A stretch of DNA of 22,343 nucleotides. It comes from CAZFBA01 sp964517135 (lineage in GTDB: Bacteria; Cyanobacteriota; Vampirovibrionia; JBFMGH01). The stretch is taken from NCBI GenBank assembly GCA_964517135.1, contig CAZFBA010000049.1, forward strand, positions 1-22,343, read 5' to 3'. The notes beneath the pieces are model-generated. The model made no database searches, was not told the DNA's origin, and was given only the letters and a program-made list of their open reading frames with translations. Position numbers and translations under genes: made by a program. This document shows positions 1 to 6,987 of the stretch, piece after piece (positions within the stretch are counted from its first letter, which is position 1; every line of letters begins with the position of its first letter).

Positions 1-102
1 TTTTTTTATTCATTACCATTTAAATTATTTAATAATTTCCCTCTTATCGCGGCGGGGTTTTTGGGGCCCCAACCCCCCCCCCAAAACACCCTTTTGATGT
101 CT

Positions 103-125
103 TTCTGAGGCCGAAGGCCGAAGAA
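103..125. repeat. REP-like imperfect hairpin
   Basis: TTCTGAGGCC and GGCCGAAGAA flank a GAA loop and pair at 8 of 10 positions. The tandem GGCCGAA units resemble the short palindromic dispersed repeats common in many bacterial genomes, but only this copy is seen in the window. It lies next to the C and G runs that open the window. Confidence 0.4.
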
Positions 126-193
126 TCGCATAAAATTTATGAATAGTTATGCTAAATACTATAATGTTGTTATTTAAGATTAGTTACTAAATT

Positions 194-245
194 TTTCTGA
201 AGGATACAACATAACTATTATTCTGTTATGGCGTTACTTCAGAAA
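194..245. repeat. Long two-part stem-loop
   Basis: The outer arms TTTCTGAAG (194-202) and CTTCAGAAA (237-245) are perfect 9-base complements. Nested inside are CATAAC (210-215) and GTTATG (225-230) around a 9-base loop. The two stems are separated by unpaired stretches of 7 and 6 bases. No T run follows on either strand, so this is not a standard terminator. A mobile-element remnant or a structured RNA is possible. Confidence 0.45.
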
Positions 246-395
246 GTTTGTTGGCTTTAAGTTTTGGGTTTACAAGCTGATTAGAAACGCCTTCAGCTAA
301 AGTTATCAGATAAAAAGATTTTTCAGGATTATGCCCCCTAAAATGCAATAATACTGCAAGAAGAGTATGAAATATACCACCAGGAGAGTATGATA

Positions 396-479
396 ATGTG
401 CCTTAAAATGCACTATAATAATAGTGTAAATAAAAAGGGGTTCAATAAACCCAATGTTACCGGACAATTCCGGATCTAG
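396..479 (+). CDS. Possible 27-aa small protein, unknown function
   Basis: ATG at 396 is preceded at a near-ideal 7-base distance by AGGAGAG (383-389), and the frame runs 27 codons to TAG. The product starts MCLKMHYNN and is polar and basic (ending GQFRI), with no recognisable motif. A second ATG six bases upstream is in frame but sits closer to the Shine-Dalgarno sequence. A strong GC hairpin follows at 542-565. A frame this short can occur by chance, and the good ribosome-binding site is the only argument for it. Confidence 0.25.
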   Translation: MCLKMHYNNSVNKKGFNKPNVTGQFRI

Positions 480-541
480 CTTAACCACAACGGGTAGTTA
501 CAGAAAAAACGTAAAGGAAAATGACACAACCTATTTAAGTT

Positions 542-565
542 AAGGCCGGGTAAATGCCCGGCCTT
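542..565. terminator. Strong GC hairpin, terminator-like but without a T run
   Basis: AAGGCCGGG (542-550) and CCCGGCCTT (557-565) form a perfect 9-bp stem around a 6-base loop. No T run follows immediately on either strand, so Rho-independent termination is uncertain. It could end a transcript from the small ORF at 396-479 on the plus strand, or stabilise the 3' end of the minus-strand cluster transcript that exits here. Confidence 0.4.
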
Positions 566-767
566 GAGCATGTGATACTTTGCTGGCAGACTTTTTTGCA
601 TAGCAATCTTAGAGGCAGTTACATTATTGTCTGGTTAAATTTTTGACCCCCGACACTAATTTCTTGAATCTGTGAACTTTTAAATTATTCAGAGATCCAA
701 AACAGATATTATGACAGGTTTTATACATCTATATAAAATCTTTTACCGGATACCAGTGAGGCAGTTA

Positions 768-1346
768 TTAGAAATCAAGCGATTTAATCGTTGTATAAAC
801 AGGGCCCTGTTGTTTGAGCTCACTTTTAACGATACAAATGTTTGTAATGTTGAATCTCATTGGAGCAATGCATATATGTTTGGGTATCTCAATTGGTATT
901 TCAGGTTTTTGGTTGCCTTTAAATCTGCCCAGGGTTATGTGTGGCTTAAATGGTCTTTTTTCTTTAGTAAATCCACAGTTTTTAAAGGCTTTTTCAAGTA
1001 TTTTAAAGTTTTCAATAATGTTATTATGCTGGTCTCTAACAGACCATACCAGTTGACGTGGTGATGATGGGCGTGGCCAGATTATCAGTGTATCAAAAAC
1101 AAGTTCTACTGGTTGCAAGCAGGGTTTTATTTTTTCAAGTTCTTTAAAAGCTCTTTCGATTCTGCTTTGTGTAATATTGCCCAGAAACTTCCATGTTATG
1201 TGCATATTTTCGGTTTCAACCCATCTGATTTTTTGATTCCAGGTTGTTTCGAGCTCTTCAGAATAGCTTAAAAGCTCTTCAAGAGGAGCTTTATTATCAG
1301 GGTAAGATCCTGCAAATATTCTAAAGGTTTCTTTATCTTTTTTCAC
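768..1346 (-). CDS. thpR: RNA 2',3'-cyclic phosphodiesterase (2'-5' RNA ligase family)
   Basis: Member of the 2H phosphoesterase superfamily (LigT/ThpR), which opens 2',3'-cyclic phosphate ends of RNA and can join 2'-5' tRNA half-molecules in vitro. Both HxT signature motifs are present: NMHITWKF (His about 49 from this start) and FKPHITLGRF (His about 136), with the typical spacing and a PSSPRQLVW stretch between. A GTG start at 1346 gives 192 aa, with the first beta strand FRIFAG close to the N-terminus as in the family. A TTG at 1397 would add 17 polar residues and overlap the upstream gene by 65 bases, so I prefer the GTG. Last gene of the minus-strand cluster, overlapping the HEAT lipoprotein by 14 bases, so probably translationally coupled. 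Family call is sure; start is uncertain. Confidence 0.9.
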   Translation of the reverse strand: MKKDKETFRIFAGSYPDNKAPLEELLSYSEELETTWNQKIRWVETENMHITWKFLGNITQSRIERAFKELEKIKPCLQPVELVFDTLIIWPRPSSPRQLVWSVRDQHNNIIENFKILEKAFKNCGFTKEKRPFKPHITLGRFKGNQKPEIPIEIPKHICIAPMRFNITNICIVKSELKQQGPVYTTIKSLDF

Positions 1347-2451
1347 TGGTTGATTTTGTAATCCTGTTGTAGTGTTCAATGATGGCTTTTGATGCAAAGA
1401 TACGCTGATCGTGGCTTTCTGATGCTAAAGTGGAGTAAATATACTTTAGCCCTGAAGTGTTATCCGATTCTAACAGGCCAGAAGCTACACTTAATTTGCA
1501 TTTATATGAAGGATCATTTAGTTTATTCTTGAGTACCTTGACGTATTCAGGTTTTGCAATTTTGCCAAGCAGGGTTGCAGTGAGATAGCGTCTTAAGAAG
1601 TTGTCAGAATCCAGGTAAGATATTATGATAGTGCCTTCCAGCGTCATATTGTTTTTTATCAGGGCCTCTATTGCTCTTAGTATAAGTATTTCGTCATTAG
1701 ACATCAAAGCCTGTTTGATGATATCGATATATTGATCTTCTCCGTTTTTGATTAAAGGTCCTGCTGCAAGAGTTTGCGCCAGAGGATCTTCTGATTCTAC
1801 TGCTTTTAAGAGTTCTTCTTTATATTTATCATAAGCCTGATAACCAAGGGCTCTGAGGGCATAATATCTTACGAAGTCTTTTTTGTCGGTTTTATAGACT
1901 TTATCAAGGGCATTGAGATAGACATTGTTTTCAACTGCTCCGACGCAGACAGCTGTAGAGCCTCTTATGGATGCTTCTTCATTTTCCAGGAGTGGAAGAA
2001 TATCATCAATAGAATTTTTCTGGCCGGCATTATAGAGGTTGACTGCTGTTAGTGCTTTTGCAAGCATTTTTCTATATTCTATTTCTTGTACGATATCTTT
2101 TACACCGATTCGCTCACTTACGAAGGGTATTCCACTTTTTGAGTAGAAAGAATCAGCAAAATAGAGAAAATCAATCTTTTTGCCAAAGTCGATATCTCCT
2201 TCAAAAATAGCTTTTGAGGTTTCAGTGGCTATTTTATTAAGCAGAAAAAAGTCTTCCTGAGAATGATTATATTCTTTATATATTTCATAAAAAGTAATAG
2301 CAGATTTTATGTCTTTATTTTTGATGTAGTAGATAACCTTTTGCTTGCAGGTGACATTAGAATTGCAGCTATCAGGTGACTTTACACATCCTGATGTAAG
2401 TATCACTACTGTCATCAAAAGTATAACAAACTTATTAAGTGTTTTTTGCAT
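1333..2451 (-). CDS. HEAT-repeat lipoprotein
   Basis: 372 aa. The N-terminus has a lysine-containing n-region, a hydrophobic core and a lipobox LTSGC with the acylated Cys at residue 22, so the protein should be exported and lipid-anchored. From about residue 110 onwards the sequence is helical with repeated HEAT/PBS-type units, such as LENEEASIRGSTAVCVGAV, FVRYYALRALGYQA, DPLAQTLAAGPLIKNG and FLRRYLTATLLGKIA. Such solenoids are usually protein-binding scaffolds. Its start overlaps the end of the M20 peptidase gene by 17 bases, and its end overlaps thpR, which supports one operon. The binding partner cannot be inferred. The signal peptide and repeats are clear; the specific role is unknown. 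Confidence 0.8.
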   Translation of the reverse strand: MQKTLNKFVILLMTVVILTSGCVKSPDSCNSNVTCKQKVIYYIKNKDIKSAITFYEIYKEYNHSQEDFFLLNKIATETSKAIFEGDIDFGKKIDFLYFADSFYSKSGIPFVSERIGVKDIVQEIEYRKMLAKALTAVNLYNAGQKNSIDDILPLLENEEASIRGSTAVCVGAVENNVYLNALDKVYKTDKKDFVRYYALRALGYQAYDKYKEELLKAVESEDPLAQTLAAGPLIKNGEDQYIDIIKQALMSNDEILILRAIEALIKNNMTLEGTIIISYLDSDNFLRRYLTATLLGKIAKPEYVKVLKNKLNDPSYKCKLSVASGLLESDNTSGLKYIYSTLASESHDQRIFASKAIIEHYNRITKSTSEKR

Positions 2452-3577
2452 TTATTTTGCTGGCATTTTTAATTATACTAACTATTAAATCACAGAGTAA
2501 TTGAAGTTGTGAAAAGGTTATCATCTCTTGGTGGCTGTGAGAATTTTTAAACCCTGCCCCCAGAATGATGGTATCTAGTTGATTGTTGTTAAATACATTG
2601 GCATCACTACCTGATCCAATTGACCTGACTTGAGATTGCAGGTTAATATCCTTGCAGGCTTTCAGTGCAAGCTGGACTACGGGGCTTGAGGTGTCGATAA
2701 AAAAGCTGTGATAGATAAATATTTCTTCAAATTCATATGAGGCCCCCGGATATTGTTCAACAACCTTGTCGGCGGCCATTCTATATGACCCGATTATACC
2801 TTCAAGCTTTGATTCATAAAGGCTTCTGACCTCTCCTTTTAAGATAGTCTTTTCGGGTACAACGTTATTTGCTACTCCGCCTTCAATAAGGCCTATGTTA
2901 GAGGTGGTTGCTTCATCTATACGGCCGGCAGTTATGTTATTAAGAAATTCTGCTGTCATAACAATTGAATTAAGGCCTTTTTCGGGGGCCATACCTGCAT
3001 GGGAGGCTTTTCCTTTGAAAGTTAATTTAAACTGTTTCTGGCTCGGGCCCTGGGTTATAATTGTTCCGACGGGTGCTTCAGCGTCAACAGAATAGGCTAT
3101 TTTTGATTCAAACTGGCTATAATCAAGTGATTTTGCTCCTCTGAGCCCTATTTCTTCCTGCACTGTAAATACCAGTTCTATGTCAGGATATTTAAAATCA
3201 TCTTTTTTAACCAGTTTAATAGCTTCTATAATGGCTGCAATGCCTGCTTTGTCGTCAGCGGAGAGTATTGTATCACCTTTTGGTTGAATAATAGAGTCAT
3301 TTTCGAGTTTTACAATTTCTGGTTCAATATTTTCGCAGGGCGAAACGCTATCAAGGTGGGCTACAAACATAATTGACAGGTTGTTATTTTCAATGTTAGA
3401 AGCAATTCTGGCAACGACATTGCCAAGGTCATCCTGTACTATTGAAGTTACTCCAAGTTCGGCAAATTTATCAACAAGCCATAAGATTAACTCATCTTCT
3501 TTTTTCGATGGGTTACCTATGGTTATTATTTCCAGAAAAGTCTTTACAACATCTGGATAAGCATCAGAAATTGTCAT
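2435..3577 (-). CDS. M20 family metallopeptidase, PepT-like
   Basis: 380 aa. Visible dizinc aminopeptidase motifs are AHLDSV (His74, Asp76), LSADDKAG (bridging Asp108), VQEEIGLRG (catalytic Glu141 and zinc Glu142), VDAEAP (Asp165) and a C-terminal NSHSHQE with the last zinc His. A dimerisation domain starting at GKASHAGMAPEKG (about 189-201) is inserted, as in PepT/CPG2 enzymes. The general reaction is removal of an N-terminal residue from short peptides. Lack of a signal sequence points to the cytoplasm. It is the PepT-like subgroup rather than true tripeptidase T, so I leave out the symbol. The ATG has only a weak Shine-Dalgarno, 30 bases after the upstream YtxH-like gene. The C-terminus overlaps the lipoprotein start. 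Confidence 0.88.
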   Translation of the reverse strand: MTISDAYPDVVKTFLEIITIGNPSKKEDELILWLVDKFAELGVTSIVQDDLGNVVARIASNIENNNLSIMFVAHLDSVSPCENIEPEIVKLENDSIIQPKGDTILSADDKAGIAAIIEAIKLVKKDDFKYPDIELVFTVQEEIGLRGAKSLDYSQFESKIAYSVDAEAPVGTIITQGPSQKQFKLTFKGKASHAGMAPEKGLNSIVMTAEFLNNITAGRIDEATTSNIGLIEGGVANNVVPEKTILKGEVRSLYESKLEGIIGSYRMAADKVVEQYPGASYEFEEIFIYHSFFIDTSSPVVQLALKACKDINLQSQVRSIGSGSDANVFNNNQLDTIILGAGFKNSHSHQEMITFSQLQLLCDLIVSIIKNASKINAKNT

Positions 3578-3607
3578 TATTCTAAACTATATGGTAATGA
3601 ATACTAT

Positions 3608-3907
3608 TTAACCTTCTGCTGGGTTTTCTTCAGCTTCTGTAGCGATCTCATCATCTTTTTTTGCCAGAGCATCAGAGACTTTTTTCAATACATCCTGACC
3701 TGATTTTTGAAGATCGTCAATAGCCTTTTCTGTTTTTTTCTGTATATCCTGTACAGAAGCCTCAGCTTTTTTGTATGTTTCATGAGTGGAATCAGAAATT
3801 CGCTGTCTTGTTTCAGTGCCTGATTGGGGGGCTAACAATACTCCTAAGAGGCCTCCTACCATACCACCAATGAAAAAACCGCTAATAAACTTTCCAAAAT
3901 CGGACAT
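3608..3907 (-). CDS. YtxH-like membrane-anchored protein (downstream copy)
   Basis: 99 aa. The first 30 residues form a glycine-rich membrane segment, GFFIGGMVGGLLGVLLAPQSG, with the APxSG boundary typical of YtxH (gas vesicle-related/stress) proteins. The rest is a charged amphipathic helix of about 65 residues (KKAEASVQDIQKKTEKAID) likely to be coiled coil, and it ends in an acidic tail. The start is fixed by AAGGAGAT seven bases before the ATG. It lies 45 bases after the DUF948 gene and is a paralogue of the protein at 4402-4725. In Bacillus subtilis, DUF948 and YtxH genes (ytxG, ytxH) are neighbours in a stress-inducible operon, and this cluster repeats that pairing. The molecular role is not established. 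Confidence 0.82.
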   Translation of the reverse strand: MSDFGKFISGFFIGGMVGGLLGVLLAPQSGTETRQRISDSTHETYKKAEASVQDIQKKTEKAIDDLQKSGQDVLKKVSDALAKKDDEIATEAEENPAEG

Positions 3908-3952
3908 TATTTATCTCCTTTTCAAACTATAACACTTTATAATACACTGTGA

Positions 3953-4327
3953 CTAATTCTTATGTGATGTAAATCTTTTTAAGCCTTCTGCAAGGCCTGT
4001 TAATATACTTGAAAGGTTTACCCTTGCTTTCTGGACGGCAGAAGAAGATGACTCAGTTGCTCTATCAATGCCATCTGAAAGCTGTGTAACGTGTTTATCT
4101 GCCTTGTCTGAAATGTTGCTGACGTGTTTCAGGGTTTTTTGAACTTCTCGAATAGTGGGTACAAACTCATAATTTACAAGTTCAACGAATTTATCAAATG
4201 AATGAATAAGGCTTGAAAGCTCTATGAGAATTTTACTTAGAAAAGTACCGCCAATGATTATGAATACTCCAGAAACAATCAGGAAAAAGGTAAGTGAAAA
4301 GTTGATTTCAGGTGTTAGATTATCCAA
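3953..4327 (-). CDS. DUF948-family membrane protein (YtxG-like)
   Basis: 124 aa. One N-terminal membrane helix at about residues 10-32 (FSLTFFLIVSGVFIIIGG) is followed by a long helical region containing FVELVNYEFVPTIREVQKTL and HVSNISDKADKHVTQLSDGI, the DUF948/YtxG hallmark pattern related to chemoreceptor-like coiled coils. The start codon is TTG: GGAGGG lies six bases upstream, a strong ribosome-binding site, and no ATG exists nearby. It is sandwiched between two YtxH-like genes. It probably forms a membrane-tethered coiled coil; function is unknown. A non-ATG start with a strong site may tune its dosage relative to its partners. Confidence 0.8.
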   Translation of the reverse strand: MDNLTPEINFSLTFFLIVSGVFIIIGGTFLSKILIELSSLIHSFDKFVELVNYEFVPTIREVQKTLKHVSNISDKADKHVTQLSDGIDRATESSSSAVQKARVNLSSILTGLAEGLKRFTSHKN

Positions 4328-4401
4328 TTTATACCCTCCAATAATATCAGTAATATCTTCTAGATTTTATTATAGAGCCTAAACAGCAGACAGGTTGTTT
4401 A

Positions 4402-4725
4402 TTAATAGCCCATCAGATCTTCTTCTTCAAGCTCTTCTCTTTTTTTAGCTGCTGCCATTTTACCTGCTTTGATGGCATCGTCAATTTCTTTTATTTGCTT
4501 TTCAAAGCCGAATCGTGTTTTGTCGATAAAGTTCATTGCTTTGTCTTTGGTATCATCCATATTAAGGTTAACGTTACCTGGCATGTTTTTAGCCATATCA
4601 CGCAGATCAGATCGCATATCCTCACCGGATTTAGGTGCAATCAGAATGCCAATGGCAGCTCCAACACCCATACCTAAGAGAACGCCTATTCCAAAACTAA
4701 GATAACTTTCTGATTCTGTTGACAT
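4402..4725 (-). CDS. YtxH-like membrane-anchored protein (upstream copy)
   Basis: 107 aa. The N-terminal segment LSFGIGVLLGMGVGAAIGILIAPKSG (positions 9-34 approximately) is a glycine-rich membrane helix ending in the YtxH APKSG motif, followed by DMRSDLRDMAKN and a charged helix rich in Lys and Glu (KKREELEEEDL). AAGGAGAT lies nine bases before the ATG and fixes the start. It is paralogous to 3608-3907 but diverged, with the similarity mainly in the anchor and the APxSG boundary. Part of the same minus-strand run, 74 bases upstream of the DUF948 gene. Likely an envelope stress or structural accessory; no enzyme motif is present. Confidence 0.82.
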   Translation of the reverse strand: MSTESESYLSFGIGVLLGMGVGAAIGILIAPKSGEDMRSDLRDMAKNMPGNVNLNMDDTKDKAMNFIDKTRFGFEKQIKEIDDAIKAGKMAAAKKREELEEEDLMGY

Positions 4726-4825
4726 AAATTCTTATCTCCTTTTTGGCTGATGCATTATATTCTAGTATAGCAAAACCTCTTCAATAACCCGGATACTTTA
4801 TATTTTTTTTACAGGTTCAAACTGA

Positions 4826-5161
4826 TTACCTGAAAACAGTTGCCATCAGGCGACTACGGTGTTTTATAAGAATCATAGCAATATGAAAAAGAGAGGCTTT
4901 TCTCAATAGAAATATTCTCATAGTAAGTCCTCCCAATAGTCTTCCTAGTTCGTAGGGCTCAAATGGCTCAGGCGGAGGCATTTCCAGTCGTTCATTAATC
5001 TTTTTAAATTCCTGTCTTATTTCAATAATTTCATCAAGCATCTGTTTTTGAAAGGCAGGCACTCTTTTTTTGAATTCCATTAGCTTATAGAGCGCTATTG
5101 CAAGCACAACAATAACCAGTAATTCTATAACAATCAGCAATAGTGCCATTAAAAAATACAT
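4826..5161 (-). CDS. Small membrane protein of unknown function
   Basis: 111 aa. One strong membrane segment covers residues 3-26 (LMALLLIVIELLVIVVLAIALY), followed by a charged helix (EFKKRVPAFQKQMLDEIIEIRQEFKKINER), a proline-rich hinge PPPEPFEPYELG and a second moderately hydrophobic region (LLGGLTMRIFLLRKASLFHIAMILI). It does not match a family I recognise. It is the first gene of the minus-strand cluster and, like its neighbours, carries a membrane anchor plus a helix, so it may act with them. The ribosome-binding site is weak, and an alternative ATG at codon 5 exists. A possible promoter lies near 5232-5261. Confidence 0.65.
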   Translation of the reverse strand: MYFLMALLLIVIELLVIVVLAIALYKLMEFKKRVPAFQKQMLDEIIEIRQEFKKINERLEMPPPEPFEPYELGRLLGGLTMRIFLLRKASLFHIAMILIKHRSRLMATVFR

Positions 5162-5319
5162 TTTATATACCAGTTAAAATCATAACGACCTTATAGTGTT
5201 TCTAAGTTTAACATAAATATTTTGTTATTTTAATTTAGAGATTTGATTAGTATTAGGTCAATATTGATGCTATATACGGGTATGATGGCAATTTCAGGAA
5301 GAAAACTATTCTGAAGAAA

Positions 5320-5335
5320 TCCTCCATCAGGAGGA
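5320..5335 (+). promoter_or_regulatory. Hairpin that would sequester a Shine-Dalgarno
   Basis: TCCTCC and GGAGGA pair perfectly around the 4-base loop ATCA. The right arm contains a near-consensus anti-16S sequence (AGGAGGAG). In RNA the ribosome-binding site would be closed by the left arm. The nearest ATGs are at 5346 (only 6 codons) and 5350 (38 codons). This could be translational control or a pure coincidence in AT-rich DNA. Confidence 0.4.
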
Positions 5336-5349
5336 GAAAATTTGTATGT

Positions 5350-5466
5350 ATGGCAGGTTTTTTTGATATTTTTTTTAAGTTATGTAGAGCTCTTATCGTT
5401 GTATTACTCTGTAAAGACCTGAATTTTGTGAATTTTTTCCCAAAAGATACAATCTTAGAAGCTTGA
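5350..5466 (+). CDS. Possible 38-aa hydrophobic small protein
   Basis: ATG at 5350 starts a 38-codon frame, MAGFFDIFFKLCRALIVVLLC followed by a short polar tail ending in ILEA. The hydrophobic middle could span a membrane. AGGAGGAG lies upstream at about 13 bases (9 bases for an out-of-frame ATG at 5346), inside a hairpin. The stop codon overlaps the candidate -35 of the diguanylate cyclase gene. No family is recognised, and the reading frame could be fortuitous. Confidence 0.25.
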   Translation: MAGFFDIFFKLCRALIVVLLCKDLNFVNFFPKDTILEA

Positions 5467-5492
5467 CTTATACTTGTTATTCTCTTTAAGAT
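5463..5492 (+). promoter_or_regulatory. Candidate sigma70 promoter of the GGDEF gene
   Basis: TTGACT (5463-5468) and TAAGAT (5487-5492) are separated by 18 bases, placing transcription about 40 bases before the ATG at 5539. The -35 match is 5 of 6 and the -10 match is 4 of 6. Prediction by eye only. Confidence 0.4.
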
Positions 5493-5538
5493 ATTAAAGT
5501 TATTAGTATAAATAGAGATCCAATATACCTGAAAGATT

Positions 5539-6840
5539 ATGGCAAAGTTTAAGGATCTTACAATACGGAAAAAGATTATCATCACAACATTTGTGCTGAT
5601 ACTTTTGATTGCAGGCGTTAAGGTTTATGAATATTTCTTCATTGAAAAGCTCGAGTCTTCAGTAGTTTCAAACCTTGATAAAAACTGGAAATCTCTTCAA
5701 TATTCGAAAGATCTTGAAGCTTATTTTTATTTAAGTACTACTGCTTATGCAAACTATGCGATAACCAGCGATGACAACTGGCTCAAACTGGCTGAAGAAA
5801 CAGAAAAACAGTTTGATGAATCGCTTAAAAATATTAAAGCTAATACTCAGTATGCAGAAGATTTTAATAAAACAATTAACAACATAGAAACCCGGACAGG
5901 TAAGTATTATAAGGAAGTTCACGAGATAATAAAACAAAATCCTTCTCGATTAAATGCCTATCTGAAGGAACAGAATAACGATATCATGCAGACAATCTAT
6001 TATTGCAAAGAGCTTGTAGCATATGCACAACGTTTTATTGCTGATAATAAAAAAGTAATAAACATTATCTTTAGAAATTCGCACGTTATAGCACTTCTAA
6101 CAACTGTTTTGACTTTTATTATTATATTGATACTGGCTTATGTACAGTTAAAATTCTTGTTGAGCCCACTTGCAGAGCTTCTAAACGGTATTAAGCTCAT
6201 CTGGGCCGGAGATACAGAACACCGTATCAACATTACAACACACGATGAAATAGGTGAACTGGCAAAAGTTTTTAACTATATGTCTGGCTCTATCCAGAGA
6301 GAACAGCGCAGACTGGTTGAAAAAGCTACAACAGATGAAATGACAGGCATATTCAACTTTAGATATTTTCAAGACGCCATTGAAAAGGAATTTGAGAAAG
6401 CATCACGCTTTAACCATAACCTGTCATTCATTATTATGGATGTAGATTTCTTTAAACATTATAACGACACTAATGGGCACCAGGCAGGCGATCAGGTATT
6501 AAAAACTATTGCCGGTGTTCTGAAAAATTCTTGCCGTGATAGAGATATACCGGCAAGATACGGCGGAGAAGAATTCGTAGTTGTTCTTCCCGGAACACCC
6601 CTTGAGCCAGCAGTTAAGGTTGCAGAGCGCATACGTAAGGCTGTTGAAGATACACCAATGATTTATCAGGAAAATCAACCAAACAAAAACCTTACCATAA
6701 GCATTGGTGTTTCAAACTATCCGCTAAACGCATCGACAGTAAAGGACCTTATAGAACTTGGTGACCAGGCTCTTTATGAGGCCAAGACTTCCGGCAAAAA
6801 TAAAGTTATAGTTGCAAAAACGAAAAAAACATCTTCATAG
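5539..6840 (+). CDS. Membrane diguanylate cyclase, HAMP-GGDEF
   Basis: 433 aa. TM1 is at about 13-30, an extracytoplasmic helical sensor at 31-180 (the layout of 4-helix-bundle sensors), TM2 at 183-203, HAMP at about 204-256 (FLLSPLAELLNGIKLIWAGD and HDEIGELAKVFNYM) and GGDEF at 262-428. The active-site motif is GGEEF (342-346), with metal-binding Asp in MDVDFF (about 301) and the substrate motif NDTNGHQAGD. A product-inhibition I-site RDRD (333-336) lies the expected five residues before GGEEF. It therefore should make c-di-GMP from two GTP and be feedback-inhibited. No EAL or HD-GYP partner is present in the window. The Shine-Dalgarno is weak. c-di-GMP may act on the pilin and adhesin-like genes nearby, but that is an inference. 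Confidence 0.92.
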   Translation: MAKFKDLTIRKKIIITTFVLILLIAGVKVYEYFFIEKLESSVVSNLDKNWKSLQYSKDLEAYFYLSTTAYANYAITSDDNWLKLAEETEKQFDESLKNIKANTQYAEDFNKTINNIETRTGKYYKEVHEIIKQNPSRLNAYLKEQNNDIMQTIYYCKELVAYAQRFIADNKKVINIIFRNSHVIALLTTVLTFIIILILAYVQLKFLLSPLAELLNGIKLIWAGDTEHRINITTHDEIGELAKVFNYMSGSIQREQRRLVEKATTDEMTGIFNFRYFQDAIEKEFEKASRFNHNLSFIIMDVDFFKHYNDTNGHQAGDQVLKTIAGVLKNSCRDRDIPARYGGEEFVVVLPGTPLEPAVKVAERIRKAVEDTPMIYQENQPNKNLTISIGVSNYPLNASTVKDLIELGDQALYEAKTSGKNKVIVAKTKKTSS

Positions 6841-6842
6841 AT

Positions 6843-6888
6843 AAGACTAATGCATAACTATAACAATTTATAAGTTATGTACTGATCT
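6843..6888. repeat. Short element with imperfect inverted ends
   Basis: AAGACTAATGCATAACT (6843-6859) and TAAGTTATGTACTGATCT (6871-6888) are imperfect reverse complements and match, in either orientation, sequences at about 19550, 19761-19792 and 19934-19964. It follows the GGDEF stop directly. It may be a degenerate mobile or REP-type repeat. Confidence 0.4.
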
Positions 6889-6904
6889 TTAGATATTGAT
6901 CTTG

Positions 6905-6936
6905 AACAAAAAAAATACCTGCGCAAATAGCGCAGG
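6905..6936 (-). terminator. Rho-independent terminator of the 131-aa gene
   Basis: Read on the minus strand, the perfect 7-bp stem CCTGCGC/GCGCAGG (6918-6924 with 6930-6936) around a 5-base loop is followed by a T-rich tract (A run at 6907-6915 on the plus strand). It lies about 50 bases after the stop of the gene at 6988-7383. On the plus strand no T run follows, so it does not obviously end the GGDEF transcript. Confidence 0.75.
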
Positions 6937-6987
6937 CTTAACTTATATTTAATAAGCAGAATAGTTATGAATTTATATAATCAGTTT

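Larger units (their letters stand above)
1..767. other. Gene-poor left end with low-complexity DNA and hairpins
   Basis: No convincing gene longer than about 30 codons is visible. The first 130 bases are low-complexity: a GGGGCCCC block at 63-70, a run of ten C at 73-82 and a REP-like hairpin at 103-125. Two more hairpins follow, at 194-245 and 542-565. A possible 27-codon ORF lies at 396-479. The opening bases may be a contig end in a dispersed repeat, so their exact sequence may be unreliable. The downstream ends of the minus-strand cluster transcripts fall here. Confidence 0.6.
5162..5538. other. Divergent intergenic region with hairpin and possible small ORF
   Basis: This region separates the minus-strand membrane cluster from the plus-strand diguanylate cyclase. 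It should hold promoters for both. A candidate for the minus strand is TTGACC (5261-5256) with TAAATT 18 bases away. A candidate for the plus strand is TTGACT (5463) with TAAGAT (5487). It also contains a hairpin with a buried Shine-Dalgarno at 5320-5335 and a possible 38-codon ORF at 5350-5466. Confidence 0.55.

Noticed and set aside
306..488. 60-aa minus-strand frame
   Set aside because: Hydrophobic, AT-driven frame with no Shine-Dalgarno, overlapping the better-signalled plus-strand frame at 396-479.
711..1064. 117-aa plus-strand frame
   Set aside because: Antisense shadow of thpR, rich in Phe and Tyr from AT-rich sequence.
5253..5585. 110-aa minus-strand frame
   Set aside because: Overlaps the start of the GGDEF gene on the other strand, with biased Phe/Ile composition and no ribosome-binding site.
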